Shown: one piece after another, positions 25,660-35,451 of the stretch
Numbering within the stretch: position 1 is the stretch's first letter
Layout: every line of letters begins with the position of its first letter
Notes under the pieces: model-generated
What the model saw: the letters and a program-made list of their open reading frames with translations, nothing else
What the model was told of the DNA's origin: nothing
The model's database searches: none
Assembly (NCBI GenBank): GCA_019245755.1
Contig: JAFARC010000034.1
Coordinates: 1 to 42,347 of the forward strand
DNA length: 42,347 bases
Direction: 5' to 3'
Origin: Mycobacteriaceae bacterium
GTDB taxonomy: Bacteria; Actinomycetota; Actinomycetes; Mycobacteriales; Mycobacteriaceae
Translations under genes and position numbers: made by a program

Positions 25660-28600
25660 TATCCCGTCGGACCCGTCCCGCTCGTGCGCGTCATGGCGCG
25701 GATCTGCCGGGCCGCGACCGAGAGGGTGGCCAGATCGCGTTCGTCGTCCTCGTAGATTTCTGTCAGCGTTCGACGTGCCCGGTCCACCCGCGAGGTGTTG
25801 GTGTGCTCCCATTCGGCGATCTTTTCCTCACCGCTTTCGTCGGGCTCTCCCACCGCCAGCACATCGAAACACAGCGATCGCAGTGAGCCGTAGATGTCGT
25901 CGCGAATTGCCAACCGCGCCAACGAATGCCAGCGGTCGTCGCGCGGCAGCTCGGACACCGCGGTGAGCAGCCCGTCGATGCCGAGGTGACCCATCAACGC
26001 GAAGTAGGTGTCGGCGACCTCGGCGCTGTCGCGTTCGATGATGTCGGAGATGTCGATGATGTCGAGCAGGCTGTAGCTGTACAGCGCGGCGGCCACGGCG
26101 CCGGCCAGGTCCTCGGTGGCGCCGTGCGAGACGAACTCGGTGGCCACGTTGGCGACGATCTCGCGGTCCGAGCCGCGCAGCCATCCCGGGATGCGGGGGG
26201 CAAGCGACCGGACCTGGGAGCCGAAGCGGTTGATCTCGGCGCCGACCGCCAGCGGCTGCGGGCGGTAGTTGAGCAGCCAGCGCGCGGCACGGTCGAGCAG
26301 CCGGCGCAGGTCGAGCGTCATCCGGTCGGACATCACCGCGGAGATGCTGCCCTCCTCGCCGGCCCGCCGGATGCGCCGCCAGACGTCGCCGATCCCGAAG
26401 ATCGCGTCGGCGGCGACGAAGGTGCGGACCGCGTCGACCGGGGTCACTCCGGCGTCCTCGGTGACTCGGTAGGCGAAAGTGATTCCGCCGCAATCCACGA
26501 CGTCGTTCACCAGCATTGTGGCGACGATCTCGCGGCGCAGCTGGTGAGAGCGGATGTCGGCGGCGAAGCGGTCGCGTAGCTGGGCGGGAAAGTATTGCGA
26601 CAGCCGGGAGGCGAACACGTCCTGGTCGGGCAGCTCGCTGCCGAGCACCCGGTCTTTCAGGTCGAGCTTGACGTGGGCCATCAGCGTCGCCAGCTCGGGT
26701 GACGTCAGGCCGAGCCCGAGGTCGTGACGCCGCTTGATCTCCTTCTCCGACGGCAGCGCCTCCAGGTCACGGTTCAGCCCGCGCCGGGCCTCGAGGTCCT
26801 TGATCTGGCGGGCATGCACGTTGAGCAGGCTGGCCGCGTTGGCGCGGCTGGTGCCCATCAGGTCGTTTTGCGCGGCGTTGTCGGCGAGCACCAGCGTGGA
26901 TACCTCGTCGGTCATCGACTCCAGCAGCGCGGCGCGGTCCCCGGCCTGCACCTTGCCCGCGGTGACCAGCGAATCGACCAGGATCTTGATGTTGACCTCG
27001 TGGTCCGAGCAGTCGACGCCGGCGGAGTTGTCCAGCGCGTCGGTGTTGATCCGCCCGCCGCACAGGTCGAACTCGATCCGGCCGCGTTGGGTGACGCCGA
27101 GGTTGCCGCCTTCGCCGACGACCTTGGCGCGCAGCTTGTCTGCGTTGACGCGCACCGGATCGTTGGTGCGGTCCCCGACGTCGGCGTTCGACTCCGCCTC
27201 GGCTTTGACGTAGGTGCCGATGCCGCCGTTGAACAGCAGGTCCACCGGCGCGCACAGCACGGCCCGGATCAACGCCGGTGGCGTCATGTCGGTCACGTCG
27301 TCGTTGATCCGCAGGGCGCGACGCACCTGCGGGCTCAGCGAGATCGACTTCTGCTCGCGGCTGAACACGCCGCCGCCCTCGCTGATCAGCGATGTGTCGT
27401 AGTCGGCCCAGCTGGACCGCGCCAGCGTGAACAGCCGCTCCCGCTCCGAGGACGACGTAGCGGGATCGGGGTCGGGGTCGAGGAAGATGTGCCGATGGTC
27501 GAACGCGGCGATGAGCCGGATGTGCTTGGACAGCAGCATGCCGTTGCCGAACACGTCACCGCTCATGTCACCGATGCCGACGACGGTGAAGTCCTCGGTC
27601 TGGGTGTCGATGCCCATCTCCCGGAAGTGCCGCTTGACGCTTTCCCACGCACCCTTGGCGGTGATGCCCATGGCCTTGTGGTCGTAGCCGACCGAGCCGC
27701 CGGAGGCGAATGCGTCACCCAGCCAGAACCCGTACGACGTGGCGACGTCGTTGGCGATGTCGGAGAAGGTGGCGGTGCCCTTGTCGGCGGCGACGACCAG
27801 ATAGGCGTCGTCGCGGTCGCGGCGCACGACCCGGTCGGGTGCGATGACCTTGCCGGTGCGCCGGTCGACGTTGTCGGTGACGTCGAGCAGCCCGGCGATG
27901 AATCGCTGGTAGCAGGCGATGCCTTCGCTGCGCTGCGTGTCGCGCTCGGCGGCCGGGTCACCGCCCGGTGGCGGCGGCTTCTTGACGACGAAGCCGCCCT
28001 TGGCGCCCACCGGCACGATGACCGCGTTCTTGACCGCCTGGGCCTTGACCAGGCCCAGGATCTCGGTGCGGAAGTCTTCGCGCCGGTCGGACCAGCGCAC
28101 CCCGCCGCGCGCGACCCAGCCGAACCGCAGGTGCACGCCCTCCACCCGCGGTGAGTAGACGAAGATCTCGAATTTCGGCCGCGGCAAAGGCAGTTCATCG
28201 ATCAGTTCCGGGTTCAGCTTCACCGACAGCACACCTTGGCTGCGGGCCGAACCGTCGCGGGTCACATAGTAGTTGGTGCGCAACGTCGCTTGCACCAGCG
28301 ACGCGAACGCCCGCAGCACCCGATCGGTGTCCAGGCTCACCAGCGCGTCGATGTCCTTGGCGACAGCGGCGGCGGCGGCCTGTTTGTCGCGTGAGCTCGT
28401 CGACGATTCCGGATCGAACAGCGCCTCGAACAACTGGACCAGCGATTTCGCGGTGTGCGGGTTGTCGTTGAGCACCGTCTCGATGTGGGTCTGGCTGTAC
28501 GGAAAAGCCGCCTGGCGCAGGTACTTCGCGTAGGTCCGCAGGATGACCACCTGCCGCCAGGTCAGCCCGGCACGCAGGACGAGCTCGTTGAACCGGTCGA

Positions 28601-30533
28601 TTTCGGCTTGGCCGTGCCAGATCGCGGTGACCGCATCGGAGAACCGCGCAGCGATGTCGTCACGCTCTGGCCCTTCTGGCGCAATCGGGATCCTGGGATG
28701 TAGCGAGGTCTTGAACTGGTAGATCCACACCGGCAGCCCGTCGGGTCGCGTGACGGTGAACGGCCGCTCCTCCAGCACGACGACCCCCATGCATTGCAGC
28801 ATGGGCAGCAATTGGCTCAGCGACGCCGACCGGCCACCGAGGAACCACGTCAGCAACGCGATGTGGTCGTCGCCCTCGGTGAACACCAGCTTGACCGAAT
28901 CTTGGTGCAACGCTTCGATGATCGCGATGTCGCCGATGGCCTCCAGCGGGGACACCGCCTGCTTGTAGACCTCGGGGAACGCTTCGGCGTAGTGCTCGGC
29001 CTGGTCCTGGTCGATCGAGCCGGACTGTACGGCGCCGATCAGCCGGTCGGCCCATGTCCGCGCCGCCTCGGTGAGCAGCGCCTGCACCCGCAGCCGGTTG
29101 TCCTCGGACGTGTCGATCTGGGCGGGACGCGATTGGTCGGGCAGCCGGACCATGAGATGCACGACGGCCCATGGTGATTCGCTGACCCGGGCAGTGTAGT
29201 CGATGCTGGTGCCGCCGAATTCGCGCACCAGGATGTCTTGGATTCCAAGCCGCACCGCCGTCGTGTAGCGGTCACGCGGCAGGTAGACCAGGGCCGACAC
29301 GAAATGGCCGAGCTGGTCGGCCCGCAGAAACAGCAGGGTGCGGCGCCGTGAGCCGAGGTCGATCACCGCGGTCGCCATCGCCAGCAGCTCGTCGACATCC
29401 AGCGCGAACAGCTCCGAGCGCGGGAAGGTCTGGATCACGTCGAGCAGCAGCTGGCCGGGTAGCGAGCCCTGGTCGCGCCCGGACTTGGCCAGCGCCTCGT
29501 TGACCCGGCGGGAGATGACCGGGATCTCGAGCACGTTGGCGTTCATCGCGGCGACGGTGAACATGCCGACCAGTCGGTGCTCCACGGCTGCGCCGCCGGT
29601 GGGGGGGTGCCCCAGCTCGCCGGAGTTGTCGCGGACCACGACCACGTATGGGTAGGCGCCGTAGCGCAGATAGCTGGGAACCGTCGCCTGCGCCAGCACG
29701 AGCAGCTCGTCGGACTCGGTGAGCTCGCCGAAGACGTGCTGACGCAGCCTCAGCACGCCCAGGCGGCTGGCGTCGTCGACGCTGGCGTCGCCTTCGCACA
29801 CCGAGCAGCGCTGGTAGCCGAGCAGCACGAAGTGCCCGTCGACGAGCCAGCGCAGCAGCTTGGCGACCTCATGGCGGTCAGCCGCCGGGAATCGGCCGGT
29901 GGTGTCGCTGTCCAGCGCGTCGGCGAGGTTGCGCAACGCGCCGGTCATCGCGTCGGAGTCGCGGGCCACCTGCCGGGCGTCGGCGAGGGCCGGCGGCAGC
30001 AGCCGCTTGGCCTCGGCCACCGCCTTGCGGTCGACCGACGGCGCCAGTTGCACGTGAATCCATGCCTCGTCGACGCCACTGCCGTCCTCGGTGGCGGGGC
30101 TCATATCGATCAGCTCGCCGTCGGGTCGGCGGTGGACGCTAAAGATCGGGCTCATGATCGCCAGATAAGCCACGCCCAGCCGGTGCAGCAGCACGTTCAC
30201 CGATTCCATCAGCGTCGGCGCCTGGTCGGTGACGAGCTGCAGCGCCGGACCGAAGCCGCCGGCATCGTCGTCGAGGTGGGCGGTGATGTTGGTGGCGCCG
30301 GGTTTGCGGGACCGGCCCAGCTGTCGGTGAGCGGCAAGCATGGCTGGCGAGACGAGTTCCTCCGGGCTGGTGTGTTCGGCAGCCGCGTCACCGGCGATGG
30401 GTTCCGGTTCCGGAGCGTCACCCTGCGGCCCGCGGAAGGTGTGGGCGTAGACCCGGGTGATCGCCTCGATGGCCTCCGGGGACGTCTCCCGTCCGGCGCC
30501 ATCGAGGTTGCTGGCCTCGGGCCTGACCGTCAT
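25659..30533 (-). CDS. gdh: NAD-dependent glutamate dehydrogenase, large (180-kDa) class
   Basis: The 1624-aa protein equals the length of Rv2476c. It deaminates glutamate to 2-oxoglutarate with NAD. A long N-terminal regulatory part (about 1-700, with ACT-like segments) precedes the catalytic core: [40 protein letters not shown] and the nucleotide-binding [17 protein letters not shown]. In mycobacteria it is inhibited by the FHA protein GarA, itself controlled by PknG. The ATG at 30533 has AGGAG 8 nt upstream and gives the exact family length; an in-frame start at 30563 is less likely. A perfect 10-bp hairpin precedes it. A run of seven G at 29601-29607 lies inside the gene. Confidence 0.97.
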   Translation of the reverse strand: MTVRPEASNLDGAGRETSPEAIEAITRVYAHTFRGPQGDAPEPEPIAGDAAAEHTSPEELVSPAMLAAHRQLGRSRKPGATNITAHLDDDAGGFGPALQLVTDQAPTLMESVNVLLHRLGVAYLAIMSPIFSVHRRPDGELIDMSPATEDGSGVDEAWIHVQLAPSVDRKAVAEAKRLLPPALADARQVARDSDAMTGALRNLADALDSDTTGRFPAADRHEVAKLLRWLVDGHFVLLGYQRCSVCEGDASVDDASRLGVLRLRQHVFGELTESDELLVLAQATVPSYLRYGAYPYVVVVRDNSGELGHPPTGGAAVEHRLVGMFTVAAMNANVLEIPVISRRVNEALAKSGRDQGSLPGQLLLDVIQTFPRSELFALDVDELLAMATAVIDLGSRRRTLLFLRADQLGHFVSALVYLPRDRYTTAVRLGIQDILVREFGGTSIDYTARVSESPWAVVHLMVRLPDQSRPAQIDTSEDNRLRVQALLTEAARTWADRLIGAVQSGSIDQDQAEHYAEAFPEVYKQAVSPLEAIGDIAIIEALHQDSVKLVFTEGDDHIALLTWFLGGRSASLSQLLPMLQCMGVVVLEERPFTVTRPDGLPVWIYQFKTSLHPRIPIAPEGPERDDIAARFSDAVTAIWHGQAEIDRFNELVLRAGLTWRQVVILRTYAKYLRQAAFPYSQTHIETVLNDNPHTAKSLVQLFEALFDPESSTSSRDKQAAAAAVAKDIDALVSLDTDRVLRAFASLVQATLRTNYYVTRDGSARSQGVLSVKLNPELIDELPLPRPKFEIFVYSPRVEGVHLRFGWVARGGVRWSDRREDFRTEILGLVKAQAVKNAVIVPVGAKGGFVVKKPPPPGGDPAAERDTQRSEGIACYQRFIAGLLDVTDNVDRRTGKVIAPDRVVRRDRDDAYLVVAADKGTATFSDIANDVATSYGFWLGDAFASGGSVGYDHKAMGITAKGAWESVKRHFREMGIDTQTEDFTVVGIGDMSGDVFGNGMLLSKHIRLIAAFDHRHIFLDPDPDPATSSSERERLFTLARSSWADYDTSLISEGGGVFSREQKSISLSPQVRRALRINDDVTDMTPPALIRAVLCAPVDLLFNGGIGTYVKAEAESNADVGDRTNDPVRVNADKLRAKVVGEGGNLGVTQRGRIEFDLCGGRINTDALDNSAGVDCSDHEVNIKILVDSLVTAGKVQAGDRAALLESMTDEVSTLVLADNAAQNDLMGTSRANAASLLNVHARQIKDLEARRGLNRDLEALPSEKEIKRRHDLGLGLTSPELATLMAHVKLDLKDRVLGSELPDQDVFASRLSQYFPAQLRDRFAADIRSHQLRREIVATMLVNDVVDCGGITFAYRVTEDAGVTPVDAVRTFVAADAIFGIGDVWRRIRRAGEEGSISAVMSDRMTLDLRRLLDRAARWLLNYRPQPLAVGAEINRFGSQVRSLAPRIPGWLRGSDREIVANVATEFVSHGATEDLAGAVAAALYSYSLLDIIDISDIIERDSAEVADTYFALMGHLGIDGLLTAVSELPRDDRWHSLARLAIRDDIYGSLRSLCFDVLAVGEPDESGEEKIAEWEHTNTSRVDRARRTLTEIYEDDERDLATLSVAARQIRAMTRTSGTGPTG

Positions 30534-30551
30534 GCGGATCGCTCCTGATTC

Positions 30552-30577
30552 GGCGCTGCGCACGCTGGCGCAGCGCC
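30552..30577. terminator. Perfect 10-bp hairpin between ettA and gdh
   Basis: GGCGCTGCGC (30552-30561), loop ACGCTG, GCGCAGCGCC (30568-30577) form a perfect, very GC-rich stem. It lies 9 nt after the ettA stop and 5 nt before the gdh ribosome-binding site. No T-tract follows, so it is either a non-canonical terminator for ettA or a gdh leader structure. Confidence 0.5.
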
Positions 30578-30586
30578 CCGCCCACC

Positions 30587-32263
30587 CTAGTCGCGTGTCA
30601 GCCGGCGGTGTGTCACCCGATGCGGACGGGCGGCCTCGGCACCGAGCCTATCGACCTTGTTGTCCTCGTAAGCCGCGAAGTTGCCCTCGAACCAGAACCA
30701 GTTGGCTTCGCTGTCGGCGTCGCCTTCCCAGGCCAGAATGTGCGTGCAGGTGCGGTCCAGAAACCAGCGGTCGTGGGAGATCACCACCGCGCAGCCGGGG
30801 AATTTCTCCAGCGCGTTCTCCAGCGAACCCAGCGTTTCGACGTCGAGGTCGTTGGTCGGCTCGTCGAGGAGCAGCAGGTTGCCGCCCTGTTTGAGGGTCA
30901 ACGCGAGGTTGAGCCGGTTGCGTTCGCCGCCGGACAGCACACCGGCCGGCTTCTGCTGGTCGGGTCCCTTGAAACCGAACGCCGACACGTACGCCCGCGA
31001 CGGGATCTCATTCTGGCCGACCTCGATGTAGTCCAGGCGGTCGGACACCACCTCCCACACGGTCTGTTTCGGGTCGATGCCCGCCCGGGCCTGGTCGACG
31101 TAGCTGATTTTGACCGTGTCGCCGACCTTGACGCTGCCGCTGTCCGGTTTCTCCAGGCCCACGATGGTCTTGAACAGTGTGGTCTTGCCGACGCCGTTGG
31201 GCCCGATCACCCCGACGATGCCGTTGCGGGGCAGCGTGAACGAGAGGTCCTTGATCAGCATGCGGCCCTCGAAGCCCTTGTCGAGGTGCTCGACCTCGAC
31301 AACCACGCTGCCCAGCCGGGGTCCGGTGGGGATTTGAATCTCTTCGAAGTCCAGCTTTCGGGTCTTCTCCGCCTCGGCGGCCATCTCGTCGTAGCGCTGC
31401 AGCCGGGCCTTGCTCTTGGCCTGCCGTGCCTTGACACCCGAGCGCACCCACGCCAGCTCCTCCTGCAGCCGTTTTTGCAGCTTGGCGTCCTTGCGGCCCT
31501 GCACCGCCAGCCGCTCGGCCTTCTTTTCCAGGTAGGTGGAGTAGTTGCCCTCGTAGGGGTATGCGCGGCCGCGGTCCAGTTCGAGGATCCACTCGGCGAC
31601 GTTGTCGAGGAAGTAACGGTCATGGGTCACCGCCAGCACGGCACCCTTGTAATTCGCCAGGTGCTGTTCGAGCCACTGCACGCTCTCCGCATCCAGGTGG
31701 TTGGTCGGTTCGTCGAGCAGCAGCAGGTCCGGCTTGCTCAGCAACAGCCTGCACAGCGCCACCCGGCGCCGCTCGCCACCGGAAAGGTGGGTGACCGGCT
31801 CATCGGGCGGCGGGCAGCGCAGCGCATCCATCGCCTGCTCGATCTGTGAGTCCACATCCCACGCGTCGGCGTGGTCGAGTTCCTCCTGGAGCCGGCCCAT
31901 CTCTTCCATCAGCTCGTCGGTGTAGTCGGTCGCCATCAGTTCGGCGACCTCGTTGAACCGGTCAAGCTTGGCCTTGATGTCGCCGAGGCCCTCCTCGACG
32001 TTGCCGCGCACGGTTTTGTCCTCGTTCAGCGCCGGTTCCTGCAGCAGGATGCCGACGCTGGCGCCGGTGGCCAGGAACGCGTCGCCGTTGTTCGGCTTGT
32101 CCAACCCGGCCATGATCCGCAAGACGCTCGACTTGCCCGCCCCGTTGGGGCCCACAACGCCGATCTTCGCCCCCGGAAAGAAGCTCAGCGTGACGTCGTC
32201 GAGGATGACTTTGTCGCCGTGCGCCTTGCGGACCTTCTTCATCGTGTAGATGAACTCAGCCAT
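30587..32263 (-). CDS. ettA: Energy-dependent translational throttle protein EttA (ABC-F ATPase)
   Basis: The 558-aa protein has two ABC nucleotide-binding domains and no membrane segment. Domain 1 has Walker A GPNGAGKS (38-45), signature LSGGERRR and Walker [13 protein letters not shown]. Domain 2 has [16 protein letters not shown] and [12 protein letters not shown]. Between them lies a long charged linker ([20 protein letters not shown]), the tRNA-interacting motif of ABC-F proteins. EttA binds the ribosomal E site and tunes the first translation steps with the ATP/ADP ratio. The length equals Rv2477c. The ribosome-binding site AAAGG lies 5 nt before ATG. It is followed by gdh after 53 nt. 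Confidence 0.96.
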   Translation of the reverse strand: MAEFIYTMKKVRKAHGDKVILDDVTLSFFPGAKIGVVGPNGAGKSSVLRIMAGLDKPNNGDAFLATGASVGILLQEPALNEDKTVRGNVEEGLGDIKAKLDRFNEVAELMATDYTDELMEEMGRLQEELDHADAWDVDSQIEQAMDALRCPPPDEPVTHLSGGERRRVALCRLLLSKPDLLLLDEPTNHLDAESVQWLEQHLANYKGAVLAVTHDRYFLDNVAEWILELDRGRAYPYEGNYSTYLEKKAERLAVQGRKDAKLQKRLQEELAWVRSGVKARQAKSKARLQRYDEMAAEAEKTRKLDFEEIQIPTGPRLGSVVVEVEHLDKGFEGRMLIKDLSFTLPRNGIVGVIGPNGVGKTTLFKTIVGLEKPDSGSVKVGDTVKISYVDQARAGIDPKQTVWEVVSDRLDYIEVGQNEIPSRAYVSAFGFKGPDQQKPAGVLSGGERNRLNLALTLKQGGNLLLLDEPTNDLDVETLGSLENALEKFPGCAVVISHDRWFLDRTCTHILAWEGDADSEANWFWFEGNFAAYEDNKVDRLGAEAARPHRVTHRRLTRD

Positions 32264-32274
32264 GATGCCTTTCT

Positions 32275-32300
32275 TGGTCCGTGGTACTGCTCGCGGACCA
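32275..32300 (-). other. Hairpin directly before the ettA ribosome-binding site
   Basis: TGGTCCG (32275-32281) and CGGACCA (32294-32300) are perfect 7-bp arms around 12 nt. The hairpin sits 11 nt before the ettA ATG, immediately 5' of AGAAAGG. It may affect ettA translation or end ssb transcription. Confidence 0.4.
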
Positions 32301-32348
32301 TGGTAGGCGTGGCCGTTCGGCGCTGAACCGACAGCTGCAGCAGGTCGG

Positions 32349-32921
32349 CTAGGCCGACAGATACAGCCCCTTGGCGCCTGTCGCGGACAGGTCCGCCGGG
32401 GAGTCGTCCTCCCCGTCCCCGGACGACTGCCCGTCCCCGGGCAACTGGTCGTCGGCCGACTCGACGTCGTCGGGCGGTTCCCCGGCCTCGGTCGAATCGC
32501 CCTCCTTGGCCACCGTTCCCGCCACCGCGACTGTGTCGGTGCGCTGCCCGTTGTCGGGGCCGGCGTAGCTGATCTTCTCGATGCGAGCCACGCACCGCGA
32601 CAGATCCGGCCCGACCGCGCTGGCCCGCATCTCCACCGTGGAACGCCGGACGCCGTCTTTGTCCTCGTATTCGTTGGTGTGGATGGTGCCCACTACGATC
32701 ACTGGGGCGCCCTTGGCCACCGCCGCGCCGACGCCGGTGATCAGCCGGCCCCAGCAGCTGACCGTGATGTACAACGAGTTGCCCGCGCTCCAGGCTCCGT
32801 CGGCATCGCGCCGGCGCGAATTGCTGGCCACCCGCAATTTGATCAGCTCCTGACCCGCGACTGTGCGCCGGATCGGGTCGGTGACGACGGTGCCGACGAC
32901 GGTCAGTGGTGTTTCGAACAT
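32349..32921 (-). CDS. Single-stranded DNA-binding protein paralogue (SsbB type)
   Basis: The 190-aa protein has one OB-fold SSB domain (about residues 1-125): ETPLTVVGTVVTDPIRRTVAG, NSLYITVSCWGRLITGVG, GAPVIVVGTIHTNEYEDKDG. It then has a flexible Asp/Gly/Ser-rich tail. The tail ends KGLYLSA and lacks the DDDIPF-type tip by which housekeeping SSB recruits partners. It corresponds to Rv2478c, the second mycobacterial SSB; in M. smegmatis this paralogue is called SsbB and is linked to stress and to RadA-aided strand exchange. The ATG at 32921 is favoured by an AAGGAA site 7 nt upstream. Confidence 0.9.
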   Translation of the reverse strand: MFETPLTVVGTVVTDPIRRTVAGQELIKLRVASNSRRRDADGAWSAGNSLYITVSCWGRLITGVGAAVAKGAPVIVVGTIHTNEYEDKDGVRRSTVEMRASAVGPDLSRCVARIEKISYAGPDNGQRTDTVAVAGTVAKEGDSTEAGEPPDDVESADDQLPGDGQSSGDGEDDSPADLSATGAKGLYLSA

Positions 32922-33173
32922 GGTGATTCCTTCCCGCATTGTTGGTTCGGCGTAGGCGCAACCGCGTCGTAGCCGGTGACAGCGCCATTCACGGACAGGC
33001 CGCCGACACGTCGGCCGCCCGCCGCCGGCTCCGGCCCGCAAGCTGTGGATGAAGTGCCCGCTGTGGATATCAACGAAGTAGCTCGAGGCCCCTGACGGTC
33101 CGGACCACGCGCGCGACCGCTGCGGCGATCTGCGCGCCAGCCAACAGAAGTCGGCGAGAATGGCCAGCTGCGC

Positions 33174-35159
33174 TCAGGTAGGCGTTCCGGCGTCGCGGCG
33201 GGCCATCTCGGCCAGCATCGCGTTGTAGGCCACCAGGTCGGCGTCGGAGTCACGGTCAGCCGCGCGGTCCAGCCGCCTGGCGGTGCGCTGATCGCTGCGC
33301 CGCCATTGGATCAGCAACGCGATCAAGACGATTGCCAGTGGCACTTCACCCCCGGCCCACGCGATCGCGCCGCCGAGGTGCTGATCACCGAGCAGATCGG
33401 TGTGCCAGCTCAGCCGCAGCGACCGGTAGAAGTCCCCGCCGAGCACGGTGTCGTAGCCCATCATCACCACACCGAAGAACGCGTGCAGCGGCAGCGACGC
33501 GAACACCATGCCGACCCTGGCCACATGCGGGATGGGTCGCGGGGTCGGGTCGATGCCGATCACCACCCAGTAGAACAGGTAGCCGCTGATCAAAAAGTGG
33601 GCGTTCATCAGGGTGTGGGCCATGTGGTTGGCCGCGACCGCGTTGAAGATGCCGCCCAGGTACAGCGCATAGAAGCCGGCGATGAACAGGATCGTCGCCA
33701 CGATCGGATGGGTCAGGAAACGCGACAGCTTGCTGTGCAAGGCGATCAGGATCCATTCGCGCAGGCCGGGTGGCTCGCCGCGGCCCGCCGCGGGCAGCGT
33801 GCGCAACGCCAGCGTGACCGGACCGCCCAGGGCCAACAGGATCGGCGTCAGCATCGACAGCGCCATGTGCGCGACCATGTGCATGCTGAACATCGCCGGC
33901 ATGTAGCGGCCGAGGCCCGACGACGTCACGAACAGCAACAACGCGCAGCCGCACAACCACGCCCCCGTCCGCCCGATCGGCCATGCGTCACCCCGGCGGT
34001 GCAGCCGACGCACCCCGGCCAGGTACAGCAGCGCCATCACGATCGCGGCGGTGCCGAAGATGAGGTCGAACCGCCAGTCGAACAGCACCCGCGCCACCGT
34101 CGGCGGCCCGGCGAAGTCGTAGCCGATCTCGACCTGGGGGATCGACAGGTTCAGGATCGGTGGCGGCGGCGGGGGTGTGCGCCCGAGCCCGACCGCAATG
34201 CCGAATGTCAGCCCGAAAACCACCGCCTCGGTCAGCGAAAGCCTGATCAGCGGGCCGCGGGCTCCAGGGTCTGCGCGCAGCGCGACGAGGCTGACGCGTC
34301 GTTGCCGCCAGCCCAGCACACCGAGGGTGCACAGTGCGACGGCCTTGCAGATGACGAGTCGGCCGTAGCCGCTGTCGATCAGGTCGCCGACCCGGATCCG
34401 TACCAGCGCGTTGACCACGCCGCTGAGCGCCATCGCGACGAAGCACCACAGTGCGATCGCCGAGAATCGCCGCGCCGCCAGGTCCGCGTGCTCACCACGG
34501 CGCAACGCGTGGCCCAGCAATGCCAGCAGGCCGCCGGCCCACAGGCCGCCGGCGAACAGGTGGATGAGCAGGCTGTTGGTGGCCAGGTCGTGCGAGCCGC
34601 CCACCGACGAGTGACCGGTCAGGCCGAGCGGAACCAACGACACGAACGCGCCGGCGAGCAGAACCGGTGTCCATGCCCAGCGCAGCACCGGCAAGGCGGC
34701 CAGCGTGACCGCTGCGGCGATGAACGCCGTCCAGCGCCACGCCGTCGCGGTGTCGATGAGGCTCGCCAGCGGCCACACGGTCGCCGGGTTGAGGAGATGG
34801 CGCAGCGGGCGGCCGGACACGTCGGACAGCGTCAGCGGCACCAGCAACGCCGCGCACACCGCCCACACGCCCGATGCCACCGCCCCGATCCGCAGCGACC
34901 GGTATCCGCCCGCGTCCAGCACGCCGCTGTCCTGCGGCGGCACCAGGAACGCGGCAAGCAGAAACGAACCGACGGCGACCACTGCGGCGATCTCGCCGGC
35001 GGCGCGCACGAACGGCAGCCCGTAGGTTGTCACCGGCCCGGGGGCCGGGAGCCCGGTGGCGGTCAGCGCGTCGGTGACCGACAGTGCCCCGATGGCCGCG
35101 GCGGTGACACCGGCAAGCACCGCCACACCGGCGAGCAGCGGCCACACCCGACGCGTCAT
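33174..35159 (-). CDS. CopD-CtaG fusion membrane protein, probable oxidase assembly factor
   Basis: The 661-aa protein has about 15 hydrophobic helices. The N-terminal half resembles the CopD copper-resistance domain (HLFAGGLWAGGLLALLGHAL, with a His-bearing helix). The C-terminal half is the caa3_CtaG domain (MPAMFSMHMVAHMALSMLTP, ANHMAHTLMNAHFLISGYLF), rich in His/Met likely to contact copper. The same fusion occurs as Rv0102 (661 aa) elsewhere in M. tuberculosis, and a like gene sits beside ssb in M. smegmatis as I recall. It probably helps copper delivery to cytochrome c oxidase. The gap to the ssb gene (252 bp, 32922-33173) shows no gene. Confidence 0.85.
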   Translation of the reverse strand: MTRRVWPLLAGVAVLAGVTAAAIGALSVTDALTATGLPAPGPVTTYGLPFVRAAGEIAAVVAVGSFLLAAFLVPPQDSGVLDAGGYRSLRIGAVASGVWAVCAALLVPLTLSDVSGRPLRHLLNPATVWPLASLIDTATAWRWTAFIAAAVTLAALPVLRWAWTPVLLAGAFVSLVPLGLTGHSSVGGSHDLATNSLLIHLFAGGLWAGGLLALLGHALRRGEHADLAARRFSAIALWCFVAMALSGVVNALVRIRVGDLIDSGYGRLVICKAVALCTLGVLGWRQRRVSLVALRADPGARGPLIRLSLTEAVVFGLTFGIAVGLGRTPPPPPPILNLSIPQVEIGYDFAGPPTVARVLFDWRFDLIFGTAAIVMALLYLAGVRRLHRRGDAWPIGRTGAWLCGCALLLFVTSSGLGRYMPAMFSMHMVAHMALSMLTPILLALGGPVTLALRTLPAAGRGEPPGLREWILIALHSKLSRFLTHPIVATILFIAGFYALYLGGIFNAVAANHMAHTLMNAHFLISGYLFYWVVIGIDPTPRPIPHVARVGMVFASLPLHAFFGVVMMGYDTVLGGDFYRSLRLSWHTDLLGDQHLGGAIAWAGGEVPLAIVLIALLIQWRRSDQRTARRLDRAADRDSDADLVAYNAMLAEMARRDAGTPT

Positions 35160-35327
35160 GCGTCCAGCGTATGGCGCTTCCCGGCGGAGGGAAGCCGCCG
35201 CAGGTAGTCGCCACCGACGCGTGTTTTTCCGGGTATCGCACTACGCGTGTCCGTGTCGTACCCCAGTCATACGTTCGTCTCGAACGGGCGCCAAGGCCCG
35301 AAAAAGACGACGGGAAGAGGGAACACG

Positions 35328-35444
35328 ATGAGCACGATTCTGGTCGCCGTGCTGTCGGTCGGCATGCCGTTGGCGGCGCTGGGGCTCTACGACCTACAGG
35401 CGTCGCTGGAGCGCTGGGAGCAGCAGCGTCACGCCGAGGACTGA
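35328..35444 (+). CDS. 38-aa single-helix membrane microprotein
   Basis: The frame encodes MSTILVAVLSVGMPLAALGL, then YDLQASLERWEQQRHAED: one hydrophobic helix (about 4-20) followed by a charged amphipathic tail. GAAGAGGG lies 7 nt before the ATG, a better signal than that of many annotated genes, and the shorter start is preferred over the in-frame extension from 35247. I recall very similar short proteins next to plsB2 in other mycobacteria, often unannotated. It converges on plsB2 with a 7-nt gap and is divergent from the CtaG-like gene. It may be a regulatory or accessory membrane peptide; function unknown. Confidence 0.7.
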   Translation: MSTILVAVLSVGMPLAALGLYDLQASLERWEQQRHAED

Positions 35445-35451
35445 CTGGCCA

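Noticed and set aside
26724..28154. 476-aa frame opposite gdh
   Set aside because: It lies entirely within the gdh catalytic region, where the sense frame is conserved to the residue; no start signal or domain.
32922..33173. Small gene between the CtaG-like gene and the ssb paralogue
   Set aside because: Frames here are out-of-frame readings of neighbours or lack a start signal; I see nothing to support a gene.
33306..35207. 633-aa open frame opposite the CtaG-like gene
   Set aside because: Its Arg/His/Gln-rich translation is typical of antisense to a membrane protein; the sense frame has clear helices and motifs.
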